From: an archaeon
GTDB lineage: Archaea > Iainarchaeota > Iainarchaeia > CSSED10-239
Direction of reading: 5' to 3'
Length of the DNA stretch: 22,953 nt
Assembly (NCBI GenBank): GCA_029563035.1
Contig: JAKQTP010000231.1
Location: forward strand, 1-22,953
Each line of letters opens with the position of its first letter. The stretch's first letter is position 1. Under the pieces are notes generated by a model. It was not told the DNA's origin and searched no databases. It saw only the letters and a program-made list of their open reading frames with translations. The position numbers were made by a program, and so were the translations under genes. Positions 6,440 through 13,051 of this stretch are shown piece by piece.

Positions 6440-6781
6440 TTAATACCATGTGTTAAATTCTGGTCTATCATCCGGATCTGGATGTGCAATTGCATCACCA
6501 TATTTCTCTTCCCACTCATTTTGATATTCAAGGAGATATCTAAGATTATATGATGTACCTGGTCGTTCTTCGATTTCAATCATATAATGATTATAATGAT
6601 CTTCTGGAAGGTCATCACATGTTTCTACTTTTGAAACTGTTGCAAGTCCACCAACAAAATCATCCATACCATGACCAAGATAAAGACTCGTCGGAACATA
6701 AATTTTATCTCCCGGCTGGGGTATGTTAATTTTGGAGTTTCCGGTCAAAGATTGCCACTTTTTTTTCAATTTTTCGTCCAT
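6440..6781 (-). CDS. Conserved phage protein of unknown function, 113 aa
   Basis: The central stretch GDKIYVPTSLYLGHGMDD...GGLATVSKV (about residues 24-53) and the C-terminal GDAIAHPDPDDRPEFN are characteristic of a small conserved family seen in many phages and mobile elements. It looks like a beta barrel: 'GD.I.VPTS....G..D..GG...V..V' followed by 'H.IEIEE.PG..YN'. The function is not established. It is the first gene after the promoter at 6810-6841, whose predicted start leaves a leader of about 20 bases and fixes the ATG at 6779-6781. Confidence 0.82.
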   Translation of the reverse strand: MDEKLKKKWQSLTGNSKINIPQPGDKIYVPTSLYLGHGMDDFVGGLATVSKVETCDDLPEDHYNHYMIEIEERPGTSYNLRYLLEYQNEWEEKYGDAIAHPDPDDRPEFNTWY

Positions 6782-6809
6782 CTAAATCGAGTTTTATGTT
6801 TTCCGTGGG

Positions 6810-6841
6810 TAAAGATATGTTATTTATTTGTAATTACCAAA
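6810..6841 (-). promoter_or_regulatory. Bacteroidota-type promoter for the 6781-218 operon
   Basis: On the minus strand ATTTGGT (TTTG at 6838-6841) is followed by exactly 20 bases and TATCTTTA at 6810-6817. The -7 element differs from TAnnTTTG only in its last base. The predicted transcript start is near 6803, about 22 bases before the ATG at 6781. No other promoter of this class is seen until 175, so this one may serve some 18 genes. Confidence 0.65.
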
Positions 6842-6856
6842 TATTTTTTTATCAAT

Positions 6857-7126
6857 TTATTGTAATGATGGTGGTAATTCCGATCTTTTCATTTTTATTC
6901 TTTGAGTTTTGGGTTTTATTCCCTTTCCTCTTACACGTATCGGTTTTTCTGGTATATTATTTTTTCTTGTGTAAATTGTGGGTGGTTTTAAAAGATGATC
7001 TTTCATAATTCTAACTTCATATAGATCTTCGGAGGTGAAAACTTTTATCCATTTTGTACCTTGTCGTTTTTCAAGTGTCCAAACTTGGAGTTTCATGTTA
7101 ATATCTGGTTTTATTTTATATTTCAT
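6857..7126 (-). CDS. Small basic hypothetical protein, 89 aa
   Basis: A basic protein with an N-terminal half that looks beta-rich (MKLQVWTLEKRQGTKWIKVF, about residues 11-30) and a short helix (EDLYEVRIMKDHLL, about 33-46). The C-terminal half is rich in Lys, Arg and Pro and is probably unstructured (NNIPEKPIRVRGKGIKPKTQ). That composition suits nucleic acid or ribosome contact, but this is inference. It is the last gene of the metK transcription unit, six bases after the exported protein. A second ATG at codon 11 could be the true start. No family recognised. Confidence 0.6.
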   Translation of the reverse strand: MKYKIKPDINMKLQVWTLEKRQGTKWIKVFTSEDLYEVRIMKDHLLKPPTIYTRKNNIPEKPIRVRGKGIKPKTQRIKMKRSELPPSLQ

Positions 7127-7132
7127 TTTTTT

Positions 7133-7615
7133 TTAAAATTTGACAATAGCTCCCATTAATAATAATGGTGATTTCTCTGTAAAATTATAACCGCCACCAA
7201 TATTAACATATTCAAGAATTGTCACCGTACTAGCTAGTGAAAAATCAGCTTCTGTTGGTTCATTCCATTCAAATCCAACCAACCATAAGAGATTGATGGC
7301 AAAATCACAATAAGGTTCACTATTGTATTGAACATAATGGCGATATCCAATACCTAAACCAGTAGAACTAAGTGGTGTTGCCAAAAACTTCTTTTTTTCT
7401 TTGCTCCATAATAATTGAACTGCGGTTATTTGTGCATCAAATTTAAATAACCAAATACCACGGGTGGGATCCTCAATACCACGGAATGTCATAATTTCGG
7501 GATTGGTGAAAAGATCATCTTCTACTGGTTTCCAAAAACCCTTCCATTTATTTTGTCCATTAACAGATATTAATGTGAAAACTAATAATAGAGTTGTAAT
7601 TAAAAATTTTTTCAT
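7133..7615 (-). CDS. Exported, probably outer-membrane beta-barrel-like protein, 160 aa
   Basis: Residues 1-21 form a clear signal peptide (MKKFLITTLLLVFTLISVNG then Q), probably cut before or after Gln21. The mature part has alternating hydrophobic/polar strands and many Gly and aromatic residues: GIWLFKFDAQITAVQLLW, GLGIGYRHYV, YCDFAINLLWLVGFEW, VNIGGGYNF. It ends in ...MGAIVKF with a C-terminal Phe. A terminal Phe and such strands are typical of small outer-membrane barrels. I infer placement in the host outer membrane. Phage-encoded barrels can alter receptors or block superinfection, but nothing here shows that. It lies nine bases downstream of metK, on the same transcript. Confidence 0.75.
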   Translation of the reverse strand: MKKFLITTLLLVFTLISVNGQNKWKGFWKPVEDDLFTNPEIMTFRGIEDPTRGIWLFKFDAQITAVQLLWSKEKKKFLATPLSSTGLGIGYRHYVQYNSEPYCDFAINLLWLVGFEWNEPTEADFSLASTVTILEYVNIGGGYNFTEKSPLLLMGAIVKF

Positions 7616-7624
7616 TTGATTATT

Positions 7625-8770
7625 TTAAAAAGATATGATTTTTTCCCACGGGGTATTTAATCCGAAAAAATGACCACCAGATGAGATTGTTTTATATTTA
7701 ACTCGTAAAGGATTTGTTAATTCTAAATAATTAATAATTCCTTGTGGTGATAAATCAAATGTTTCAAAAATTTTTTGTTCTAATGATTTATCAATATTTA
7801 CTTGATCACTGCTAACTGATATACTAAATGGTTGTGTGTCTCCAATTGCATATGACAATTGTACTGTTGCGTGATTACAATAACCATTCGCAACTAAATT
7901 TTTTGCAATATGTCGAGCCATATATGTTGCAGATCTATCTACTTTGGATGGATCTTTACCACTAAATGCACCACCACCATGTGGTGCAAAACCACCATAA
8001 GTGTCGGCAATAATTTTTCTACCAGTCAAACCAGTATCAGCCTCAGGACCACCAACCCAAAATGGTCCGGCTGAATTAATGAGAAATTTAATATCATGAT
8101 CTTTTAAAATAAATCGTTCATACCCTTTAAGTACATCATCTATTACTTTTTGTTTAAGTATTTTTCGAACATCATTAACATTTAATTTTTTATTATGAAA
8201 TGTTGAAAGAATTATTTTGTCAATATATATCCTATCATTATCATAAACACAACAAACTTGTGATTTGTTATCCGTATAAATTCCGTCAAGTTCACCAGTA
8301 TTGATTTTAAAATTTAATGTTATAAGAAGCTCTGCGGCCAACACATATGGCATCGGAAGATAAAAAGCTGATTCTTCGGATGTTGCATATCCAAACATAA
8401 TACCTTGGTCACCCGCGCCAATAGTACCATTAGATTTATCAACACTTTCCTGTATATTTGGTGACTGTTGTCTTAAAAAAATACTAATATCAAGATTATC
8501 TTCACGAAAAGTACATGGAATATCTTTTTTATAACCAATTCTAGAAACCGTTTTAATAATTTCTTCTTTTAAATCATCATCACTAATTGTAATATCACTA
8601 TTTACTTCTCCAGCAACAATAACTTTATTATCAGATACAAGTGTTTCAACGGCCACTCTTGATTTTGGATTAACACTTAAAAATTTATCTAATATTGTGT
8701 CTGAAATTTGGTCGGCAATTTTATCGGGATGACCAATCCCCACATATTCCGAACTTATGTATTTTTTCAT
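7625..8770 (-). CDS. metK: S-adenosylmethionine synthetase (methionine adenosyltransferase), 381 aa
   Basis: MetK makes S-adenosylmethionine from ATP and methionine in the cytoplasm. All three domains and signature motifs are present: GHPDKIADQISD (13-24, with catalytic-region His14, Asp16, Lys17), GAGDQG (118-123), TGRKI (249-253, with the Arg/Lys pair) and GGGAFSGKDPSKVDRS (265-280, the P-loop-like phosphate-binding signature with Lys and Asp). The length (381) matches bacterial enzymes (about 380-400), so it is probably active. One oddity is GIGHPDK where most bacterial sequences have SEGHPDK (Ile12 for Glu). It has its own promoter at 8796-8827 with a short leader. A phage copy could feed methylation of DNA, RNA or cap-like structures, but no methyltransferase is visible in this window. 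Confidence 0.97.
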   Translation of the reverse strand: MKKYISSEYVGIGHPDKIADQISDTILDKFLSVNPKSRVAVETLVSDNKVIVAGEVNSDITISDDDLKEEIIKTVSRIGYKKDIPCTFREDNLDISIFLRQQSPNIQESVDKSNGTIGAGDQGIMFGYATSEESAFYLPMPYVLAAELLITLNFKINTGELDGIYTDNKSQVCCVYDNDRIYIDKIILSTFHNKKLNVNDVRKILKQKVIDDVLKGYERFILKDHDIKFLINSAGPFWVGGPEADTGLTGRKIIADTYGGFAPHGGGAFSGKDPSKVDRSATYMARHIAKNLVANGYCNHATVQLSYAIGDTQPFSISVSSDQVNIDKSLEQKIFETFDLSPQGIINYLELTNPLRVKYKTISSGGHFFGLNTPWEKIISF

Positions 8771-8795
8771 AAAATTAAATTATTATGTTGTTTTA

Positions 8796-8827
8796 CAAAT
8801 ATAAATAAAATTTCGTTTTTAACCAAA
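8796..8827 (-). promoter_or_regulatory. Bacteroidota-type promoter for metK
   Basis: On the minus strand AATTTGGT (TTTG at 8824-8827) is followed by exactly 20 bases and TATATTTG at 8796-8803, a perfect TAnnTTTG. The predicted transcript start is near 8790, giving a leader of about 20 bases before the metK ATG. The -35-like box begins directly at the end of the sigma-factor gene. Confidence 0.8.
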
Positions 8828-9355
8828 TTATAATATTAATTTTTTTTCTAATTGTTCTCTTCCTCTTTTAAGCCGAATTTTTACGGTATTAATAGGTAGT
8901 CCAAGTTTTTCTGATATTTCCTGATATGAATCTCCATCACATCTTAATAAAAAAACATCCCGATACATAGATTTTAATGAATTTACCGCGAGATTTAATC
9001 TGACATCATCCTCTTTCATTATCATCTCTTGCTCGGGTGTGTAATTACCGTCATGAAATGTGTTGTTTAACTCAACAAATGTAGGTTTATTTTTTACTTG
9101 TGTTCTTATGTAATCAATTGTGTGATTTCGACCTATTCTAAATAACCACGTACTTAATCTGTATGTTGGTGTGTACATATCAATTTTTTGAAAACATTTT
9201 TCAAAAACTTCCATGGTTAAATCTTCAGCAAGTGTTCGATCATTTACCATATTATATATCATATAATACATTTGACTTTGATATCTTTTCATTATAGTAG
9301 TAAATGCAGAATTTTCGCGTCTTTTAGCTGCAGCAACTAATTCGTGTTCATTCAT
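8828..9355 (-). CDS. ECF-type RNA polymerase sigma factor (sigma-70 family), 175 aa
   Basis: The protein redirects RNA polymerase to a specific promoter set. Region 2 spans about residues 9-85: the polymerase-binding helix 'DRTLAEDLTMEVFEKCFQ' (39-56) and the -10 recognition part 'RLSTWLFRIGRNHTIDYIR' (66-84). Region 4 spans about 120-172 with the helix-turn-helix 'SYQEISEKLGLPINTVKIRL' (142-161), ending in KRGREQLEKK. Regions 1 and 3 are absent and the length is 175, which defines the ECF group. Such factors are common in Bacteroidota chromosomes but unusual on phages. The ATG overlaps the stop of a one-TM protein gene (ATGA), which marks that neighbour as a possible partner. No FecR-type anti-sigma follows; the next gene is metK with its own promoter. 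Confidence 0.93.
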   Translation of the reverse strand: MNEHELVAAAKRRENSAFTTIMKRYQSQMYYMIYNMVNDRTLAEDLTMEVFEKCFQKIDMYTPTYRLSTWLFRIGRNHTIDYIRTQVKNKPTFVELNNTFHDGNYTPEQEMIMKEDDVRLNLAVNSLKSMYRDVFLLRCDGDSYQEISEKLGLPINTVKIRLKRGREQLEKKLIL

Positions 9356-9570
9356 TTGTTGATTTTAATTTTATATTGGTCCTTTAAATTTTTGTAACTA
9401 TCAATAGTCATCGTCATGGGTAACATCATCGACATTACGCCAAGACCAACTATTGCTGTTGGTATCATTACCACAATTGTGATTTCTCTTAAACCTCGTT
9501 TTTGGGGTATTATTTTTTGAAGATCGGGCACAGAATCTTCAATAAGATATTTGGTATAGGATTTTTTCAT
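9352..9570 (-). CDS. Small single-span membrane protein, candidate sigma partner, 72 aa
   Basis: I start at the ATG of MKKSYTKYLIEDSVPDL (9568-9570), just after the stop of the upstream gene; a longer reading to 9630 would overlap that gene for no reason. Residues 1-30 are soluble and charged (KKIIPQKRGLRE end). Residues about 31-53 form one membrane span (ITIVVMIPTAIVGLGVMSMMLPM), followed by a short basic tail. The topology (short cytoplasmic N-terminus, one span) is what a minimal anti-sigma factor could have, and the stop overlaps the ECF sigma ATG as ATGA, so the two are made together. No known anti-sigma domain is recognisable, so the role is inference only. Confidence 0.65.
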   Translation of the reverse strand: MKKSYTKYLIEDSVPDLQKIIPQKRGLREITIVVMIPTAIVGLGVMSMMLPMTMTIDSYKNLKDQYKIKINK

Positions 9571-9577
9571 ATGGTAA

Positions 9578-9829
9578 TTATTTTTGAACAGTTTGTGACG
9601 ATTCGTACCACCGATCAAAAAAATCACCAATTTCTTTTTTTACTTTTTGATTATCTGGATTATGGAAAATAAAAAAATCAATAAATAAATCTTTAAGATT
9701 CTCTTTTTGATAAAAAATATTCTGAAAATAATCAATTAATGGCTGTGCAGATAAGGTTTTTGAACTTTCTTTTGCTAATAGAACGATTTCACCTCTTTCT
9801 CTTAAATCAAATTCTTTAAATTGTTTCAT
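9578..9829 (-). CDS. Small hypothetical protein, 83 aa
   Basis: I use the ATG at 9827-9829 (MKQFKEFDLRERGEIVLLAKE), which overlaps the stop of the cupin gene as ATGA. The extra 31 upstream residues of the longest reading are hydrophobic and would sit inside the cupin gene. The protein is predicted all-helical, with a helix at about residues 8-20, an aromatic-rich helix at about 28-52 (PLIDYFQNIFYQ, LFIDFFIFHNP) and a final helix (VKKEIGDFFDRWYESS). No family is recognised. It lies between the cupin and the one-TM protein in the sigma operon. Confidence 0.65.
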   Translation of the reverse strand: MKQFKEFDLRERGEIVLLAKESSKTLSAQPLIDYFQNIFYQKENLKDLFIDFFIFHNPDNQKVKKEIGDFFDRWYESSQTVQK

Positions 9830-10194
9830 TGTTTTTTTATTGTTGACTGTTTCACTAATATTGGACGAAATGCTGGTAAACAAATAGATAAATAAACAGC
9901 ACCAGATGTAAATGGTGTACAATATTGAACTATTTCTCCTTTTTTAATTTCAATAGCTTCATTGGCTCGAATAATATGATCATCTCCCTTCGTTTTTACA
10001 TATAAAACACCAGAAATGACAAAAATATATTCATCAAATTTAGCTGTCTGTGGTTCTTCTTCCCATCCCGCTTGCGTTGTCATAAGTGCAATACTCAAAT
10101 TCTTTTGTTTTGTCGCCACAAATCCAAAATATTCTGATATGTGTTTATCTTTTACATTTTTAATTTGAGCTGGAATTTTTACCACAGTTGCCAT
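9826..10194 (-). CDS. Cupin-domain protein lacking canonical metal ligands, 122 aa
   Basis: A single small beta-barrel (cupin) is readable from about residue 35 to 108: strand LSIALMTTQAGWEEEP, the motif-1 equivalent FDEYIFVISGVLYVKTKG (53-70), the turn 'IRANEAIEIKKGEIV' (75-89) and the motif-2 equivalent QYCTPFTSGAVYLSICLPA (90-108). In active metal cupins motif 1 carries HxH and a Glu and motif 2 a His. Here the HxH positions are Glu/Pro/Gln-like and motif 2 has Gln-Tyr-Cys, so metal binding is doubtful. Cupins also serve as small-molecule sensors, and in ChrR a cupin is part of an anti-sigma factor, which is noteworthy given the sigma factor in this operon. No direct evidence for such a role here. 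Confidence 0.85.
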   Translation of the reverse strand: MATVVKIPAQIKNVKDKHISEYFGFVATKQKNLSIALMTTQAGWEEEPQTAKFDEYIFVISGVLYVKTKGDDHIIRANEAIEIKKGEIVQYCTPFTSGAVYLSICLPAFRPILVKQSTIKKQ

Positions 10195-10195
10195 T

Positions 10196-10378
10196 TCAAT
10201 TTCTTTTATAATATTTAATTATTCTTCCTACATATATGTCATCAATTTTGTAAATACCTGTGTGGTGCCATAAATAAACTAGTTTTTCTTGTTTCATAAC
10301 AGTTATTTTTTCACCTTTTTTTACAACCACTTTTTCTAACGGTATTCTTTGTTTTGCCTTAGCCAAAAATACTTCCAT
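10196..10378 (-). CDS. Small basic hypothetical protein, 60 aa
   Basis: The first gene after the promoter at 10399-10429. The 60-residue protein is basic: a lysine-rich N-terminal half with VVVKKGEKITVMKQEKLVYL, then WHHTGIYKIDDIYVGRIIKYY at about 37-57. Alternating hydrophobic residues suggest a small all-beta fold such as an SH3-like barrel. No family is recognised. It ends one base before the cupin ATG, so the two are very likely coupled, and it belongs to the operon that ends with the ECF sigma factor. Confidence 0.6.
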   Translation of the reverse strand: MEVFLAKAKQRIPLEKVVVKKGEKITVMKQEKLVYLWHHTGIYKIDDIYVGRIIKYYKRN

Positions 10379-10398
10379 ATATTTACTATTTAATGAAA

Positions 10399-10429
10399 CA
10401 AAAATAAGAAAATTTTATATATTTTCAAA
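10399..10429 (-). promoter_or_regulatory. Bacteroidota-type promoter for the sigma-factor operon
   Basis: On the minus strand TTTG (10426-10429) is followed by 19 bases and TATTTTTG at 10399-10406, a perfect TAnnTTTG. The upstream box continues as TTTGAAA, not the TTTGG(T/A) of the metK and 17102 promoters. The predicted transcript start is near 10393, about 15 bases before the ATG of the 60-residue protein. Confidence 0.65.
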
Positions 10430-10437
10430 ATATTTTG

Positions 10438-11994
10438 TCATTTCGTAACTATTTTTTTCACCAATATATTATTATTATCGTTTGTCACTTTTACCAAATA
10501 AATACCAGGTAATAAATTAACTGGATAATTTAAAATAGTTTCTGATGTCATTCTTATATATAATATTTCTCTGCCATTCATATCATAAATTCGTAATTGT
10601 GTTGGTGTAAAATCTGGATCCGTAACAATAACAGTTATGTTATCATCAACTGGAACCGGATATATAAAAAGACCATCGTTTGGGTCATAATTTGGTATTG
10701 GGTCTGTCTCAGGATAACCATTATATGCTCCAATATTTATTAACCCAAAATATTTATCACCATCAAGATAGGAATCGATCCATTCTACAGAAATACCAAT
10801 TCCGATTCCGGGTGAAGATGTTTTTAAATGATAATCACCGTTTCCAACAAATTCCGGATCTTCAATTATATTCTCTCGTTGAATACTATTTGTTGGTTTT
10901 CTCATATCAGGAAAAAATGGTAAATTATTGGGTGCGTATGTACGATCTTTCACTGCGTTACCATATAAAATATTTGATTCCACAATAATCGAATCAATTT
11001 TAGTGCCTTCACCAGCACCAAAAATTGATGCGTATTGGAATCCAAAAATAATATTGTTTATGATTGTTATTTGTTTTGCATTATTAACAGATGGTAAAAA
11101 AATCCCAATCATGGTATATCTATCATCTGGTTCACCAACAATGGTATTATTAACAATATTGATATTTCGTACAATACCTTTGGTTGTTCCTGCAAAGTCA
11201 ACACCACAACCATAACCCCATTTATCTGGTGAACTTACACCCGAATTTATCATCAAGTTACAGAAAACATAAATATTAAAGAGTTTTGTTTCACCAAAAG
11301 ATGAAAATTCTATAAATGTGGCCAAATTTTTAAACTTATTGTTCCATATTCGAACATAATCCACATCACACAAATAAATTCCAATTTCGGGTTCGGTATT
11401 CATTACCGGCTTACCTATATTATTGTGGTGTATATTTAAATTACGATTATCATATAACGAACGAATACCACATTCTAAGATATTATTATCAATTTCAATA
11501 TCATGTGTCCATCTCATTTCAATTGCGTATTTATATTCGTTTGACGCATAATATAGATTACCATCTTTGAAATTTATAAATTTACAATTAGTTATTCTAA
11601 TATGACTTCTATGTAAAATTAAAATTGCGTTATGATTCGGAACATTATCACCATCAAAAACAATCCCCGAAATATGTTGGTCACCACCAATCCCCATGAA
11701 GACAATACGGGGTCTTATTAATATCGTTTTCCCCGGATATCCTTCAATATTAACACCTGCCGGTATATAAGATACATTTTCATCATACGGAAAAATACCG
11801 TTAACAAATTGAATAACATCACCACTAACAACCCTTGTACTTGCGTATGATAATGTTTTCCATGGGCGTTCAGATGTACCACTATATCCATCACTTCCAT
11901 TTGGAGAAATAAAATACTTGGTGGCATTTAAATTACCACAAACAAGTAATAATAAGGTTAATAAAAATGTTCGTGTTAAAAAAAATAGTCGCAT
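10438..11994 (-). CDS. Secreted right-handed beta-helix protein with T9SS type A sorting domain, 518 aa
   Basis: I start at ATG 11992-11994 (MRLFFLTRTFLLTLLLLVCG), giving a clean signal peptide of about 24 residues. Next comes 'KYFISPNGSDGYSGTSERPWKTL' (about 26-48), the typical DUF1565-like opening of parallel beta-helix proteins, then about 350 residues of helix rungs rich in Asn and Ile ('IRITNCKFINF', 'NLNIHHNNIG', 'ITIINNIIFG'). Such folds bind or cleave polysaccharides. Residues about 445-518 are a T9SS sorting domain: 'IYPVPVDDNITV', 'LRIYDMNGREI', 'LLPGIYLVKV', ending KKIVTK. The protein should therefore cross the inner membrane by Sec and the outer membrane by the host T9SS, then be cleaved or anchored at the cell surface. 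No catalytic residues can be assigned by eye. It lies downstream of a secreted peptidase. Confidence 0.9.
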   Translation of the reverse strand: MRLFFLTRTFLLTLLLLVCGNLNATKYFISPNGSDGYSGTSERPWKTLSYASTRVVSGDVIQFVNGIFPYDENVSYIPAGVNIEGYPGKTILIRPRIVFMGIGGDQHISGIVFDGDNVPNHNAILILHRSHIRITNCKFINFKDGNLYYASNEYKYAIEMRWTHDIEIDNNILECGIRSLYDNRNLNIHHNNIGKPVMNTEPEIGIYLCDVDYVRIWNNKFKNLATFIEFSSFGETKLFNIYVFCNLMINSGVSSPDKWGYGCGVDFAGTTKGIVRNINIVNNTIVGEPDDRYTMIGIFLPSVNNAKQITIINNIIFGFQYASIFGAGEGTKIDSIIVESNILYGNAVKDRTYAPNNLPFFPDMRKPTNSIQRENIIEDPEFVGNGDYHLKTSSPGIGIGISVEWIDSYLDGDKYFGLINIGAYNGYPETDPIPNYDPNDGLFIYPVPVDDNITVIVTDPDFTPTQLRIYDMNGREILYIRMTSETILNYPVNLLPGIYLVKVTNDNNNILVKKIVTK

Positions 11995-12035
11995 GATACA
12001 CACATTTTAATATAAATATATCGCGCGACTTTTTA

Positions 12036-12800
12036 CTATGACGGATAGATTAACCGTTCAAAAAATAATTTTGGATTGACCATTTCCTCATAACTTGGTG
12101 GTTTGTTACTTACGAGTATTTCAATTCCTTTTTTTATACCGTATTTATCAAGGAAATCGGTGAGAAAATATACGGAATAGTGATATTTTACATATATCTC
12201 ATTAGACGAATCCACAACATCTTTTACTGTTTTTGGTATGAACGGATTTACCAGTGGTGAGGATTCTTTTAAATAATAAACAACATATTCACAAATTCCT
12301 TCTTCTATAAACTCAGCACCTAATCGTAAATCCAACTGAGGAAAAAGATTAAGAAAGGAATATTCTGACGACACATATAAACCACTCATTTTCATTTGTG
12401 CAACTGTTTGATAAAAATAAGCGTGCGTTAATTCATGAAATAAAACGGCTTTGACTGTTCGATCACGATATGTTATTAATCGTTGTTTTGATTTGGTTAA
12501 ATTTTTAAATTCATATTCAATGTATTTTTCCTTATTTGTGAGTATGATAATGTTATCACCCGGAAAAAAAGCACCTAAATCATTTTTACCACCATAAAGA
12601 CTTAAATTTTCAGTAAAGACATCAATATGAAAAAGACTATCAACATTATCGGTGTACTCCTTGATTATTATGTCTTGGAATTTTTCCACATATTGTGTTA
12701 TTCCATAAGTCGATGGTCTTTTAAATTTATTATAATATGGGTTTTCTTGTACTAATAAAATTAAAAATAAAACAAAAAATATTTTACTGATGGTATTCAC
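12036..12800 (-). CDS. Exported HExxH zinc metallopeptidase-like protein, 254 aa
   Basis: The zinc-binding helix HELTH is at residues 122-126 (VLFHELTHAYFYQ). A downstream EFIEEGICEYV at 163-173 supplies Glu residues in the place of the third zinc ligand, the gluzincin arrangement. N-terminal residues about 5-17 are hydrophobic (SKIFFVLFLILLV) and act as a signal peptide or anchor, so the protein probably works in the periplasm or at the surface. The start is GTG (12798-12800); no ATG gives the same signal sequence. The C-terminal part is helical (VKYHYSVYFLTDFLDKYG). The substrate is unknown. It lies 35 bases upstream of the beta-helix gene in the same unit. Confidence 0.78.
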   Translation of the reverse strand: MNTISKIFFVLFLILLVQENPYYNKFKRPSTYGITQYVEKFQDIIIKEYTDNVDSLFHIDVFTENLSLYGGKNDLGAFFPGDNIIILTNKEKYIEYEFKNLTKSKQRLITYRDRTVKAVLFHELTHAYFYQTVAQMKMSGLYVSSEYSFLNLFPQLDLRLGAEFIEEGICEYVVYYLKESSPLVNPFIPKTVKDVVDSSNEIYVKYHYSVYFLTDFLDKYGIKKGIEILVSNKPPSYEEMVNPKLFFERLIYPS

Positions 12801-12818
12801 ATAAAATAAATACCATTT

Positions 12819-13040
12819 TCAACCTCTTTTATTGTAGTATCTTTTGTATTTAATTTTTCCACATTCAGAACATTGCCATTCACTTTTTGGTTCAGAGTCG
12901 TTGTAAATGTTTCGAACAAAAACAAGTTTATGTTTTTTACAATTAGCAATTCTTTCTTGTTGTATTTCTATGGTTCTTTGTTTTAATTTTTCATATGTGA
13001 CATCTTCACCACCACATTTCATTTCGTTAAGTGACTTCAT
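12819..13040 (-). CDS. Small zinc-ribbon-like protein, 73 aa
   Basis: The C-terminal half has NCKKHKLVFV (C34 and H37) followed by WQCSECGKIKYKRYY (two Cys as CxxC, 56-59), a pattern typical of a small treble-clef or zinc ribbon in which His and three Cys bind one zinc ion. The N-terminal half is a charged helix (EDVTYEKLKQRTIEIQQERI). Proteins of this type in phages often bind nucleic acid or partner proteins, but I cannot assign one here. It sits between the FN3-like membrane-anchored protein and the peptidase, with 11- and 18-base gaps. Confidence 0.65.
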   Translation of the reverse strand: MKSLNEMKCGGEDVTYEKLKQRTIEIQQERIANCKKHKLVFVRNIYNDSEPKSEWQCSECGKIKYKRYYNKRG

Positions 13041-13051
13041 TGTTTTCGATA

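Noticed and set aside
9352..9630. Longer 92-residue form of the one-TM protein
   Set aside because: The extra 20 residues lie over the end of the upstream gene, and the ATG at 9568-9570 has a better position.
12013..12034. Promoter and TCGCGCGA palindrome upstream of the beta-helix gene
   Set aside because: A TATATTTA element exists but there is no TTTG box 19-21 bases upstream. The palindrome has only four-base arms. The gene may be served by read-through.
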